Source: Verrucomicrobiota bacterium (lineage in GTDB: Bacteria > Verrucomicrobiota > Verrucomicrobiia > JADLBR01). From it: a DNA stretch of 64,000 nucleotides. The stretch is taken from the NCBI GenBank assembly GCA_029560585.1, contig JAKQKQ010000024.1, forward strand, positions 24,633 through 88,632, given 5' to 3'. The notes under the pieces are model-generated. The model saw only the letters and a list, made by a program, of their open reading frames with translations, was not told the DNA's origin and did not search any database. Positions within the stretch are counted from its first letter, which is position 1. Each line of letters opens with the position of its first letter. Made by a program: the position numbers and the translations under genes. Shown one piece after another: positions 16,937 to 25,892 of the stretch.

Positions 16937-18826
16937 ATCCTATCCGCGTCTTTGTTGCTGTGCGTGGCGGCGGCCGGCGTGGTGGTCGCGGGGGAGAACC
17001 CCAATATTCTCTGGATAACGACGGAGGATATTGGCCCGGACCTGCGGTGCTACGGGACCGCGTATGCCATCACGCCGAACTTGGACAAGATGGCGGCGGA
17101 GGGGGTGAGGTACACGCGCGCCTTCGCGCCCGCGCCCGCGTGCTCGCCTGCGCGGTCCTGCCTGATCACTGGCGTTTACGCGACGACGCTGGGCACGCCG
17201 CACCTCCGGTCGGATTTTCCGATTCCGGAGCGGATGGAGGGATTCCCGTCGTACCTCAGGCGGGCGGGATACTATTGCTCCAACAACGTGAAGACGGATT
17301 ACAACACGAGCCGGGAGGGGGCGATCATCGCGGCGTCGTGGGACGACTGCAGCCGCACGGCGCACTGGCGGGGGCGCAAGGCGGGGCAGCCGTTTTTTGC
17401 CGTGTTCAACTATATGGGGACACATCAGGCGCCGACGACGATCGAGCCGGAGGAGAAGGCGCGGAAGCGGCTGGCGAAGTTGGCGCCTGCGAAGCGGCAC
17501 GATCCGGCGAAGGCGCCGGTGCCGCCGTATTACCCGGACACGCAGGAGGTGCGCAAGATGCTGGCGCGGTATGCGGACAACATCACATTGATGGATCAAG
17601 AGCACGTGGCGAGGTTGTTGCGCGAGCTGGAGGAGGACGGCGTGGCGGGCGAAACCATCGTTTTCTTCTATGGTGATAACGGGGCCGGGATGCCGCGGCA
17701 TAAGCGGCTGGCGCTGGACACCGGGCTGAGGGAGCCCCTGATCGTGCGGTTTCCCGAGAAGTACGCGCGCCTTGCGCCCGCGGCGCCGGGTTCGACCGTG
17801 GACCGGTTCGTGAGTTTCGTGGATTTTGCGCCGACGGTGCTGGCGCTGGCCGGGCTGCCGGCGCCCGATTACATGCAGGGGCGGGCGTTCCTCGGGAAGG
17901 ATGGGGCCGGCGGGCCGGATTTTTTCGTGGGTGCGCGGGACCGGGTGGACGAAGCGATCGACACGGTGCGCTGTGTTCGGGACGCGCGATTCCTGTACGC
18001 GCGGAATTTCTATCCGCATCTCTCGCACGCGGCACCCGAAGGCTTCTCCGATCAATCACCGATGCGCCGCGAGCTGTTGCGGTTGGCGCGAGAAGGTAAG
18101 CTGGGGCCGGCGCAGCAGGTCTACACGGCGCCGACGCGGCCGTTGGAGGAACTTTATGACCTCGAGGCCGATCCGTATCAGGTCAAGAATCTCGCGGGCG
18201 AGGCGGAAAAAGCCACCGTATTGCATCAGATGCGGACGAGGTTGAAGGCGTGGGTGCTGGAGACGCGGGATCTGGGGTTCATCCCGGAGTCGGACCTTCG
18301 GGCGAGGAGCCAGGGGACGACGCCGTACGAGCTGGCGGCGGAGGGAAAGGTGCCGGTGGGGAAGATCTTTGAGGCGGCGGATCTGGTGGGGAGGCCGGGG
18401 GCAACGAGGCAGCAGTTGGTCCTGGTGCGCGACGAGGACGCGGCGGTGCGATATTGGGCGGTGGTGGGCCTGCGCGCCGGGGACGAGGGCGATGCCGGGG
18501 TGAGCGTGGCATTGGTTAAGGCGCTGGGGGACGTGTCGGTGCCGGTGAGAATCGAGGCGGCGGGGGCGTTGATCGAGAGGGGCGAGGACGGCAACGCGAT
18601 CGGGGTTTTGGAGGCGGCGCTGGTGGGAGAACAGGGCGATGCGGCCGTGCACGCCGCGCGGACGCTGCAGTTGCTGGGCCAGAAGGCGCGGCCCGCGCTC
18701 GGCGCGATGAAGCGGGAGTTGGCCGCGGCGTCGGACAAGGCGTCGAGGCGATCTCCGAGTGTGGCGATGTATCTGAGATTCGCGCTGGCGCCGGCGGTGG
18801 ATGCTCTGGAGGCGGGGGCCAAGTAG
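16745..18826 (+). CDS. S1-type sulfatase with HEAT-like C-terminus; N-terminal chimera
   Basis: Sulfate ester hydrolase predicted to act outside the cytoplasm. A hydrophobic segment (ASLLLCVAAAGVVVAG, about 67-82 of the long frame) precedes the sulfatase domain NPNILWITTEDIGPDLRCYG. The CxPxR motif for formylglycine formation is CSPARS with Cys133. Other conserved parts are FFYGDNGAG and VDRFVSFVDFAPTVLALAGL. From about residue 555 the protein has HEAT-like helical repeats (AVRYWAVVGLRAGDE; VPVRIEAAGALIERG). The long frame begins with a truncated four-helix-bundle gene. The sulfatase itself may start at GTG 16922 or ATG 16862, both in frame, which would leave a more normal signal peptide. No anaerobic or FGE-type maturase is encoded in the window. 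Confidence 0.85.
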   Translation: MAMDRNELKDRTKAFALRVTRLVDHLPKSVKGRCIADQLMRSATSVAADNRGACRSRSRVEFVSILSASLLLCVAAAGVVVAGENPNILWITTEDIGPDLRCYGTAYAITPNLDKMAAEGVRYTRAFAPAPACSPARSCLITGVYATTLGTPHLRSDFPIPERMEGFPSYLRRAGYYCSNNVKTDYNTSREGAIIAASWDDCSRTAHWRGRKAGQPFFAVFNYMGTHQAPTTIEPEEKARKRLAKLAPAKRHDPAKAPVPPYYPDTQEVRKMLARYADNITLMDQEHVARLLRELEEDGVAGETIVFFYGDNGAGMPRHKRLALDTGLREPLIVRFPEKYARLAPAAPGSTVDRFVSFVDFAPTVLALAGLPAPDYMQGRAFLGKDGAGGPDFFVGARDRVDEAIDTVRCVRDARFLYARNFYPHLSHAAPEGFSDQSPMRRELLRLAREGKLGPAQQVYTAPTRPLEELYDLEADPYQVKNLAGEAEKATVLHQMRTRLKAWVLETRDLGFIPESDLRARSQGTTPYELAAEGKVPVGKIFEAADLVGRPGATRQQLVLVRDEDAAVRYWAVVGLRAGDEGDAGVSVALVKALGDVSVPVRIEAAGALIERGEDGNAIGVLEAALVGEQGDAAVHAARTLQLLGQKARPALGAMKRELAAASDKASRRSPSVAMYLRFALAPAVDALEAGAK

Positions 18827-18915
18827 CGGGCCGGTTCGTTGCACCGCCGGTCAAGGAATGGGATTCTGTTAGGCCCGGCGGCTCTGTCGCCATGGATTTG
18901 GGCCTATATTGATCC

Positions 18916-19644
18916 ATGCCCGACAGGCGACGGCACCGGGGCCCGCACCCGGACGATGCGCGGGCGTTCGCGCCGGAGGCGGTACGCGTATTGCGCGAGG
19001 CGGTGGCGGATCTGTGCTGGCTGTACTCGCGGGGGTACGCGCAGACGTCCTCGGTGAAGCTGGTCGGGGATCGATATGCGCTCACGGACCGGCAGCGGGC
19101 GGCCGTCATGCGATGCGCGTGTTCCGATGATGCGATGGCCTCGCGCCGGGGGCACGAGGTGGCGATCGGGGATCTTGCCGGCGCCGCGGTGCAGGTGGAT
19201 GGGTACAATGTGCTGACGACGGTGGAGGCGGCGCTGGCTGGGGGGGTGTTGCTCGAGGGTCGCGACGGCTGCTACCGGGATATGGCGAGCATGGGCGGGC
19301 GGTTTCATTGGGTGGAAGAGACTGCGTCTGCCGTGGAATGGATCGGTCGCGTGCTAGAGGCGACGGGGGCGCGAGACATCCACTGGCTGCTGGATCGGCC
19401 GGTCTCCAACAGCGGAAAACTGGCGTGCCTGCTGCGAGAGACCGCGGCGGCCCGGCAATGGCCGTGGCGGGTGGAACTGGTGGTCGATCCGGACGCCGTC
19501 TTGGCCAAGGGCGAGGCGGTCGCGGCGACGGCGGACAGCGCGATCCTGGACCGATGCGGGCGATGGGTGAACCTCGGGCGGGCCGTTGTGTCGCGGGCTG
19601 CACCCGGGGCACGGGTGGTGCGGCTCGGCGATCATCTGCGATGA
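18916..19644 (+). CDS. DUF434 domain-containing protein
   Basis: Protein of the DUF434 family, function unknown, probably cytosolic (no signal peptide or membrane segment). Recognisable parts are an N-terminal helical region (LREAVADLCWLYSRGYAQTS), TDRQRAAVMRCACSD, and the conserved core VQVDGYNVLTTVEAALAGGV. A C-terminal alpha/beta part follows (DIHWLLDRPVSNSGKLACLL and VELVVDPDAVLAKGEAVAAT). The acidic and DGYN residues resemble a PIN/NYN-like nuclease arrangement, but that is only an impression. TATATT lies 6 bases before the ATG, so the transcript may have almost no leader. It stands between the sulfatase gene and a VOC protein gene; the context gives no clear role. Confidence 0.75.
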   Translation: MPDRRRHRGPHPDDARAFAPEAVRVLREAVADLCWLYSRGYAQTSSVKLVGDRYALTDRQRAAVMRCACSDDAMASRRGHEVAIGDLAGAAVQVDGYNVLTTVEAALAGGVLLEGRDGCYRDMASMGGRFHWVEETASAVEWIGRVLEATGARDIHWLLDRPVSNSGKLACLLRETAAARQWPWRVELVVDPDAVLAKGEAVAATADSAILDRCGRWVNLGRAVVSRAAPGARVVRLGDHLR

Positions 19645-19704
19645 CGGCCGGACCCGCACCATCCCGAGTTGACCACTCGGGGTGGGCCGGGGACAATGGG
19701 GGTC

Positions 19705-20025
19705 ATGACGAGGACGTACCATCACATCGGGATTCCGACGGCGGCGAAGCACGAGAATGAAATCTATCTGCAGTCGATGAAGATCTGGATCACGGATGCC
19801 AGCAAGCAGGAGCACGGGATCGAGTGGCTGCGGTTCGAGCCGGGCAGCCCGATGCACCCGCTGGTCAAGACGGTGCCGCACGTGGGTTTCAAGGTGGACG
19901 ATCTGAAGGCCGCGATCCGCGGGAGGAAGGTCATCGTCGAGCCATTCGAGCCGCTTCCGGGGGTCTGGGTGGCCTTTATCGACGACGGCGGTGCGCCGGT
20001 GGAATTCCTCGAATTCCGGGCCTGA
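19705..20025 (+). CDS. VOC (glyoxalase-like) family protein
   Basis: Short 106-residue protein with the vicinal oxygen chelate pattern: a strand with YHHIGIPT at the start, HVGFKVDDLKAAI in the second module and a closing strand APVEFLEF. The His in HHIGI, the His in PHVGF and the Glu in VEFLEF are in place to bind a metal. Substrate unknown. I chose the ATG at 19705 because homology begins there; an ATG at 19696 is also in frame. It converges with cheX, with only 6 bases between the two stop codons. Confidence 0.75.
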   Translation: MTRTYHHIGIPTAAKHENEIYLQSMKIWITDASKQEHGIEWLRFEPGSPMHPLVKTVPHVGFKVDDLKAAIRGRKVIVEPFEPLPGVWVAFIDDGGAPVEFLEFRA

Positions 20026-20031
20026 TCGGGG

Positions 20032-20481
20032 TCAGTTCTCCAGGCAGACCAGGAGGTGTGCCTTGGACCCGTGCCACGAGATGGGGATCACGAAGCTGCG
20101 GATGTTCTCCGGTAGCCGGATGTCGCTCGGGCGTCCCAGGAGGACGACAGGCACGGAGATCATGAACTCGTGCCCGAAGTAGAATCGGGCATTGCCCGAG
20201 ATCGTGTTAGCGATTTCGCCGACCATGTCGGCCAGCATGGGTTGGCTGATCTGGGTTTCACCGTGGGCCTCGAGCACGTTCGTGAGCAGGTTGGACGTGG
20301 CGGTGAAGTAGATGGCGCCCTTCCTTGAGCCGGAGATGCCGATGACGCCGGTGAAGTCGTGGATGGGCGAATCGCCCTCCTTGCGCATGTAGGGGGGCTC
20401 CACGCGCGCGGGCTCGCCGCCGATCTGGTTGAAGTAATTGACGGTGATGTCGACAAAAGCCTGGATTTCACCCTCGTTCAT
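20032..20481 (-). CDS. cheX: CheX-type CheY-phosphate phosphatase
   Basis: Predicted to dephosphorylate the CheY-like protein encoded just upstream. The 149-residue length and fold match the CheC/CheX/FliY family. The helix LADMVGEIANTISGNAR carries Glu89 and Asn92 in the ExxN arrangement that attacks the acyl phosphate, and a single such motif fits CheX rather than CheC. Other family-like parts are TGVIGISGSRKGAIYFTA and a closing strand ISWHGSKAHLLVCLEN. It lies 16 bases after the response regulator stop on the same strand and completes a porin-kinase-CheY-CheX unit. No flagellar or other chemotaxis gene is in the window, so the output may not be motility. Confidence 0.88.
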   Translation of the reverse strand: MNEGEIQAFVDITVNYFNQIGGEPARVEPPYMRKEGDSPIHDFTGVIGISGSRKGAIYFTATSNLLTNVLEAHGETQISQPMLADMVGEIANTISGNARFYFGHEFMISVPVVLLGRPSDIRLPENIRSFVIPISWHGSKAHLLVCLEN

Positions 20482-20497
20482 GTAGGTCTGGCTCCGG

Positions 20498-20863
20498 TCA
20501 GATTCCGTCGGTCAAGATCTCTTCGAGGGCCTCGTTGAGTTCCACGGAGTTGAATGGCTTCAGGAGGAACCCCTTGGCCCCCTTGCGAACGGCCTGGATG
20601 GCGGTGTGCTTGTCGGCCATCGCGGAGACGATGAGGATGCGGACGTCGGGGCGGAGCTTGACGAGTTCCTCTACGGCGCGGATGCCATCCATCTCCGGCA
20701 TGGTGATGTCCATCGTGACCAAGTCGGGGCGATGCACCGTGAACATCGTGACCGCCTCGACGCCATTCCTGGCCTCGATGATCTCGCTCACGCGGCCGTC
20801 GTCGATGTGGCGCTGGATGGCTCGCCGGACAACACTCGAATCGTCTACGATAAGCAGTTTCAC
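20498..20863 (-). CDS. CheY-like single-domain response regulator
   Basis: Stand-alone receiver domain of 121 residues, without an output domain. Acidic pocket residues are Asp7 and Asp8 (LLIVDDSS), the phospho-acceptor is Asp52 (VTMDITMPEMDG), and Ser (ILIVSAM) and Lys (GFLLKPF) complete the site. The likely start is GTG at 20863, overlapping the kinase stop codon in a GTGA quartet, so translation is coupled. A longer frame to 20950 is antisense-like padding within the kinase gene. Its partners are very probably the upstream kinase (phosphodonor) and downstream CheX (phosphatase). What it binds to produce a response is unknown. Confidence 0.93.
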   Translation of the reverse strand: MKLLIVDDSSVVRRAIQRHIDDGRVSEIIEARNGVEAVTMFTVHRPDLVTMDITMPEMDGIRAVEELVKLRPDVRILIVSAMADKHTAIQAVRKGAKGFLLKPFNSVELNEALEEILTDGI

Positions 20864-23451
20864 GCGTACGCCGGGGTTAGGGTGGAATCGATGCGGTTGG
20901 ATCGCGCGACCAGGCTCTCCTTCTTGGGGATCCAGATCCAGAACTGGCAATAGTATTCGGGCTCGGATTCGACGAGGATGGAGCCATTCAGCTCGCTGAT
21001 GCGGTCGCAGACGAGGTCGAGACCGACGCCCATGCCGCCCTCGGTGGTGGCATCCTGGGCGGTCGTGAAGCCGGGGTGGAAAATGAGCTGGTAGACCTGC
21101 TCGCGGCTCCAGTGGCGCGTTTGCTCGCGAGATGCGATGCCCAGCCTGGCGGCGGTGGTCTTGAGACGTTCTGGGTCGAGGCCGTTGCCGTCATCACGAA
21201 AGCCGAAGATGAAGTAGTCCTCGTCCGAGCACGTCCACAAGTCGATGCGGCCGTCGGCGGGCTTGTTGCGTTGGAGGCGCAGGTCCGGGTCCTCGATCCC
21301 ATGGCGCATGGAATTGCGGGTGAGCTGGACCAGCATGTCGGTGACGGTCTTCCTGGACCGGAAGGGGATCTGTTCGGGATCGAAGTTCTCGGGGCGGAGG
21401 ACGGCGCGTTTTCCGGTGCGCTGGGCGAGTTCGCCGATCAGGGAATCGATGGAGGTGACGATGGGGTGGGTGGTCGCGCTTGGGACGCCAGGGGTGGATC
21501 CGTTGCGCGGGGCGCGGGCGTCGGTGAGGCGTCCGATGACCCCGTTGGCCTCGGCCAGGTGGTCGTGGAGGGTGGCGAGTTCCAGGGTGATGCCGAGGAA
21601 GTCCTGGCCGCCGATGGCGGTCTTTTCGGCGAGCTTCTTGAGGCGGGTCTCGATGAGGTGCGCGGAATTCTCGAAGAAGCGCAGCTTGAGCAGTGCGGCA
21701 TTGCCCTTGATCGCGTGCATGAGGCGCTGGATGCGGCGGAGGCGATCGCGGTAGTGGCCCGAGATCGCGTTCTCGTCGGAGGTCTGCGGCACGGACTCGC
21801 GGAGGATGGCATCGATGACGGTGAGTTCCTCACGGGTGCCCGCGAGGAACTCGCGGACCATGCCCATGTCGACGTGGAGGATGCTGAGCATCATCTCGAG
21901 CTGCCTGTTGGTGCGCTCCTCGGCGGCCTTGAGGTCGCGGGCCAGGGCGACGCTGCGGGTGATGTCGGTGACGGAGGCCATGACCGCGGCGATGGCGCCG
22001 CCGTCTATCACGCGGCGGAAGCGGAAGTCCAGGTGGCGGGTCTCGAAGAGGCCACCCTCGCCCGGGAAGTTGAATTCTGCCTCCTTGAGGGGATTGAGGG
22101 TCTGGATGAGCTTCTCTTTGACATTGGGGTCGAAGAGGATGGCCATGTAGTCGCTGGTGGCCTCGAGGGTCTTGGGCGGAAGCGCGCTCTCGATGAGGGT
22201 GCGGAACGGCAGGCCGGCGAGGTCGGCGCGCATGAAGATGGTCTCGAGGGCCTTCGAGTACCTCGAGCCGATGACGAGTCTCCGGTCCATGAGGAAGAGG
22301 CCGTCGGTGACGGTGTTGAGGATGCGCTCCATCTCGGCGCCGGCGGCGCGGACGGATCCCTCGGCGGCCTGGAGGGCCCCGAGCATCTCGTTGACGGAGC
22401 CGCCGAGGTCGGCCAGCTCGTCGGTGCCTCGGGTGGCGACGCGGCCGGAGAAGTCGCGGGAGCGGCCGATGGCGAGGGCCTGTTGGCTCAGGCGGCGGAG
22501 TCGGCTGATGACGTTGGCATCGAGCAGCAGCAGGGTCACGAGGAGGGAGACGACGCCGGCGGCGGCCAGGCTGGTCAGGAAGATGCGTCGGGTGGCCTGG
22601 CCCTTCTGGTGCACGTCCCTTGGCATCGCCATGCGAAAGATGACGGTCGCCCTGTGGTCAAGGTCGTCGAAGCGGCAGTAGCCGGCCATTTTCTGCTCGT
22701 CGATCATCTCGACATGCGTGGCGGTCTCGTTGGCCAGGGCGTCGGCGGCCTCCTTGAAGTTGGGCGGGAGGGCGGATGAGGAGAGGAACTCACAGGTTAC
22801 TTCGGACAGCATGATCTCGGAGAATCGGGCGAGCAACTTGGCGTCGATTTTCCTCGCGAAAATCAGTGTGCCCATGGGCTGAACGGAGGCCTTTGCGTCC
22901 GTCATGGCCTGTGCGCCCACGAGGTAGGCGCCGTCGGGACCGAGGTCGACGAAGCCCCCGATTCGCGGCGTCGTGCCGGTCGGCCAGGGCGGCGGGCCGA
23001 CGCCCTCGTGCTGGATGAATTTGGAGCCGGGGAGGACCAGCTTGAGGAAGGATTCTGGGGTCGGCTGGCCCTCGGGGTGGTGGACCCGCATGATCTTGCC
23101 TTTGAGATCCACGTAGACCATGAACGAGAGACTCGAGTTCTCGAGGATCTCCTGGGTCAGGTTGGCGGCGTCAAAGTCGGGCTTCTTGCCCTGGATGTAG
23201 AGATAGGAATCGTCCCAGTTCGACCAGTCGGTCAACTGGACGAGCATGGCGTTGAGGTTTTCTTTCACGGCCCTCTGGAGGCGGCCGACGGAGTCGGTGG
23301 CCTGCGTCCTTTCGAGTTCGTCGAAACTTCGGATGAACGTCCGTGAGAGGATGACGTACAGGGCGGCGACCAGGACGGCAAAGGTCCCGGCTACCATGAG
23401 GGCTGTTTTCGGTCTGAGCTTCATCGGGGGTGATTTCTTTGGCGGTGTCAC
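20860..23451 (-). CDS. CHASE4-HAMP sensor kinase with Hpt and CheA-like ATPase domains
   Basis: Membrane sensor that should phosphorylate the adjacent CheY. A transmembrane helix (about 17-37) is followed by a CHASE4-like extracytoplasmic sensor (VQLTDWSNWDDSYLYIQG near 70-90, then FMVYVDLKGKIMRVHHPEG), a second transmembrane helix (about 291-310), HAMP (about 311-365) and a PAS-like domain (MERILNTVTDGLFLMDRRL). An Hpt-like helix has His579 in HAIKGNAALL. The ATPase is of CheA type (VQLTRNSMRHGIEDP; FRDDGNGLDP; GGMGVGLDLV). There is no CheW-like domain, no P2 domain and no DHp H-box. The frame starts with GTG; ATG at 23424 is an alternative. It lies 24 bases after the porin gene. Confidence 0.9.
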   Translation of the reverse strand: MTPPKKSPPMKLRPKTALMVAGTFAVLVAALYVILSRTFIRSFDELERTQATDSVGRLQRAVKENLNAMLVQLTDWSNWDDSYLYIQGKKPDFDAANLTQEILENSSLSFMVYVDLKGKIMRVHHPEGQPTPESFLKLVLPGSKFIQHEGVGPPPWPTGTTPRIGGFVDLGPDGAYLVGAQAMTDAKASVQPMGTLIFARKIDAKLLARFSEIMLSEVTCEFLSSSALPPNFKEAADALANETATHVEMIDEQKMAGYCRFDDLDHRATVIFRMAMPRDVHQKGQATRRIFLTSLAAAGVVSLLVTLLLLDANVISRLRRLSQQALAIGRSRDFSGRVATRGTDELADLGGSVNEMLGALQAAEGSVRAAGAEMERILNTVTDGLFLMDRRLVIGSRYSKALETIFMRADLAGLPFRTLIESALPPKTLEATSDYMAILFDPNVKEKLIQTLNPLKEAEFNFPGEGGLFETRHLDFRFRRVIDGGAIAAVMASVTDITRSVALARDLKAAEERTNRQLEMMLSILHVDMGMVREFLAGTREELTVIDAILRESVPQTSDENAISGHYRDRLRRIQRLMHAIKGNAALLKLRFFENSAHLIETRLKKLAEKTAIGGQDFLGITLELATLHDHLAEANGVIGRLTDARAPRNGSTPGVPSATTHPIVTSIDSLIGELAQRTGKRAVLRPENFDPEQIPFRSRKTVTDMLVQLTRNSMRHGIEDPDLRLQRNKPADGRIDLWTCSDEDYFIFGFRDDGNGLDPERLKTTAARLGIASREQTRHWSREQVYQLIFHPGFTTAQDATTEGGMGVGLDLVCDRISELNGSILVESEPEYYCQFWIWIPKKESLVARSNRIDSTLTPAYA

Positions 23452-23475
23452 CGCGCCGCGATGGCGGCGCGAGTG

Positions 23476-24909
23476 TCACCAGAATATGTATGAGACATCG
23501 AGGGAGAAAGAGTGCTGGGTGCTTTGGTTGTTATCGAAGATATTGGCCTCGCCGTCGTGGCCGCCGTCGCTGGACGCGGCGTCGAGCCGGTACTCGAGGC
23601 GGAGGCGCATGGCATCGCAGAGGTCGAAGCCGGCGGTGAGCGTGTAGGACCAGAGGTCGGTGTTGCTGACGTAGACATTGTTGCGGTCGATCGAGGCGGA
23701 CGGTCCGTCGGGGACCAGGCCGTCGGCGAACCCGAGGGTGCCGTCGTCGGCGTGCATGTATTCGGCCCGGGTGGCGAGGTAGAGGAAGTCGGTGAGCTGA
23801 TATTTCGCGTAGATGCCGGCGCCCCAGGCCATGGCGGCGTTCTCGTCGCGGTCGTAGGGCGGGTTGCCCGCGGTGCGGTGGAGGTTATCGAATCCCTTGA
23901 GCAGGTCGGCGTTGATGGCGAACTGCAGCTTGTCCGAGGCGCACTTTGGCCGCCACGAAGCGTTCATGTTGAGCGCGAGGAAACCGGCGTTCTCCACGGT
24001 GGTGTCGCTGCCGTCGAACGTGCCGTTGGATACGTTCCCGAAGTAGCCCTCGCCCTCGAAAGAGTAGGCGGCGCCGATGATGAGTTCTGCGTTCTCGCCC
24101 GGGCTCGTGATATCGATGCTGCCGGTGACGAGCTTGGCCCAGTCGGAGGGGCCGTCATCGCCGTTGCCATTGACATTGTTGTCGAAGAAGTTGCTGTCGG
24201 AGTTATTCCAGCCGTTGGCAATGCCGAGGTTGACCGTGACCCTCTGGGAGAGGGGATAGGTCATCAGGACGCCCGTGTGGGTGGCGGGTTCCAGGAACCA
24301 CGCGAGAAGACCGGCGCTGAAATTATCATTCTGCACCCGGTCGGTGTACTCGTAGCCGAGGAGCGCCTGCCACTTGCCAAACTGGAAATCGAGGCCGTTG
24401 CCGACCGGCGCGCGGAAGGTGACGTACGCGAATTCGAGCGCCAGCGCGGACGAGCCGTCACCCATGCCGGGCTCATTGTCGAATCCCCACTTCTGGTCTT
24501 CGCCGAAGACCATGTCGACGCGAAATCCCGCGGCCCACGTATTCTCCTCGGGAAGCGCTTTCTCCAGGATTATTCGGACGGAATTGACGGAGAAATCGTT
24601 GGAGTCCTCGATGTCCACCGCGGTGGGGATCGGCGTGCCGTTGATGCCGGTGTCGGTCGCGCCGCCATTGAGATTATACGCGTAGCTCGCGTTCACCCAG
24701 CCACCGAGTTTGACACCGGTTTTCGCGGTCTCGAGGTAGATGCCCTGATCCTCGATGAGTTTTTCCAACTCCTTGACGCGATCGGAAACGATTTCGCCGG
24801 CCCAGGCGCAGCTCGCGATCAGGGTGAACGCGAGGATGAGGCCAACGGACTGATGAGACGAGTAATCAGATTTTGCAGAGGGATAAATGGAATAAGTGAA
24901 AGTTGTCAT
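23476..24909 (-). CDS. Outer-membrane porin, beta-barrel (OmpL/BBP2-like)
   Basis: Predicted outer-membrane channel of 477 residues. A signal peptide (VGLILAFTLIASCAWA) is followed by a short coiled-coil-like stretch (VSDRVKELEKLIEDQGIYLE). Many amphipathic strands come next, such as GGWVNASYAYNLNG, ALEFAYVTFRAPVG and LDFQFGKWQALLGYEYTD. The C-terminus VSYIFW ends in an aromatic residue as barrel proteins do for BAM recognition. I chose the ATG at 24909 because it gives a proper signal peptide; the frame extends to 25011. Upstream sequence is AT-rich. It is the likely first gene of a unit with the kinase, CheY and CheX genes. Substrate is not evident. Confidence 0.85.
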   Translation of the reverse strand: MTTFTYSIYPSAKSDYSSHQSVGLILAFTLIASCAWAGEIVSDRVKELEKLIEDQGIYLETAKTGVKLGGWVNASYAYNLNGGATDTGINGTPIPTAVDIEDSNDFSVNSVRIILEKALPEENTWAAGFRVDMVFGEDQKWGFDNEPGMGDGSSALALEFAYVTFRAPVGNGLDFQFGKWQALLGYEYTDRVQNDNFSAGLLAWFLEPATHTGVLMTYPLSQRVTVNLGIANGWNNSDSNFFDNNVNGNGDDGPSDWAKLVTGSIDITSPGENAELIIGAAYSFEGEGYFGNVSNGTFDGSDTTVENAGFLALNMNASWRPKCASDKLQFAINADLLKGFDNLHRTAGNPPYDRDENAAMAWGAGIYAKYQLTDFLYLATRAEYMHADDGTLGFADGLVPDGPSASIDRNNVYVSNTDLWSYTLTAGFDLCDAMRLRLEYRLDAASSDGGHDGEANIFDNNQSTQHSFSLDVSYIFW

Positions 24910-25106
24910 CGAATCCGGACGATATGAGAACAACTTCTTAACGCGCAAGAAGAATGTCGCGTTTTTGTGAAAAAAACTGTCGGCGAAACCAAAAGGCACG
25001 CTCCCGAGCACGGATTGATCAATAAATCTGATGCCCGTGGGATCTTAGAGTGGGGTGACAGCGTTACGGGGGGCGTTGTTGTCGGGAGGATTCGGGAGAG
25101 TGGGCA

Positions 25107-25892
25107 TCAGGTCACGGTGGGCGGGTTGGTGCCGTTGCGGGAGAGGAACTCGAGGGCGAGGGCGCGATAGGCGGCGGTGCCGGCGCTGAATTTGTCGTAG
25201 TGATTGATGGGTTGGCCGAAGGACGGGGCCTCGCCAAGGCGGACGGTTCTTGGGATGACAGTGGCAAAGACCTGGTCACCGAGGTGGGCTCGGACGTCAT
25301 TGACGACATTCTGTGCGAGTCGGGTGCGGGCGTCGAACATCGTCATGAGCACGCCCTCAATCTGGAGGGCGGGGTTGAGGCCGTTGCGGATTCGGTCGAT
25401 GACGGAGAGGATCTGGGTGAGGCCCTCCAATGAGAGGTATTCGCACTGAAGCGGCACGAGGATGGAATCGGAGGCCGCGAGGGCGTTGACCATGATGGCG
25501 CCGATGGAGGGGGGGCAGTCGATGATGATGAAGTTGAAATTGCAGATATCGCGGAGGGCGCCGAGGACGGATCGGAGGCGGATGGCGCCATCCTCCATGT
25601 GGGCGAACTCGTTTTCGATGCCCGCGAGATCCTGCTCGGAGGGGATCAGGGCAAGGTTCTCGTAGGGCGTGGGGCGGATGCAGTCGCGGGCGGTGCCGCG
25701 GCCGATGAAGGGACCATAGATGCTGCGCCCGGGTTCTTTGGCGACGCCGAGGGAGCTGGTGGCGGAGGCCTGGGGGTCCATGTCGACCACCAGTATCCGC
25801 AGTCCGCGCTCTGCGAGGCAGGAGGCGAGGTTGACGGCCGTGGTGGTTTTGCCCACGCCGCCCTTCTGATTGGCCACCGCCACAAATTTCAT
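25107..25892 (-). CDS. parA: ParA/Soj-type partition ATPase
   Basis: Cytosolic Walker-type ATPase of 261 residues, close in length and motifs to chromosomal Soj/ParA. The deviant Walker A is NQKGGVGKTTTAVNLASCLA, Walker A' is VVDMDPQASATSSLG, and Walker B is FNFIIIDCPPSIGAI. There is no N-terminal HTH, so it is the short (type Ib/chromosomal) form. A parB gene normally follows but is absent here: the next gene on this strand, after about 200 bases, is the porin. It diverges from mcsB. It could be the main chromosomal ParA with parB elsewhere, or an orphan that positions another cargo. Confidence 0.9.
   Translation of the reverse strand: MKFVAVANQKGGVGKTTTAVNLASCLAERGLRILVVDMDPQASATSSLGVAKEPGRSIYGPFIGRGTARDCIRPTPYENLALIPSEQDLAGIENEFAHMEDGAIRLRSVLGALRDICNFNFIIIDCPPSIGAIMVNALAASDSILVPLQCEYLSLEGLTQILSVIDRIRNGLNPALQIEGVLMTMFDARTRLAQNVVNDVRAHLGDQVFATVIPRTVRLGEAPSFGQPINHYDKFSAGTAAYRALALEFLSRNGTNPPTVT

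Noticed and set aside
21076..22779. Forward-strand open frame of 567 codons opposite the sensor kinase
   Set aside because: Low-complexity Glu/Gly/Ala/Val composition and complete overlap with the clear kinase; antisense artefact.
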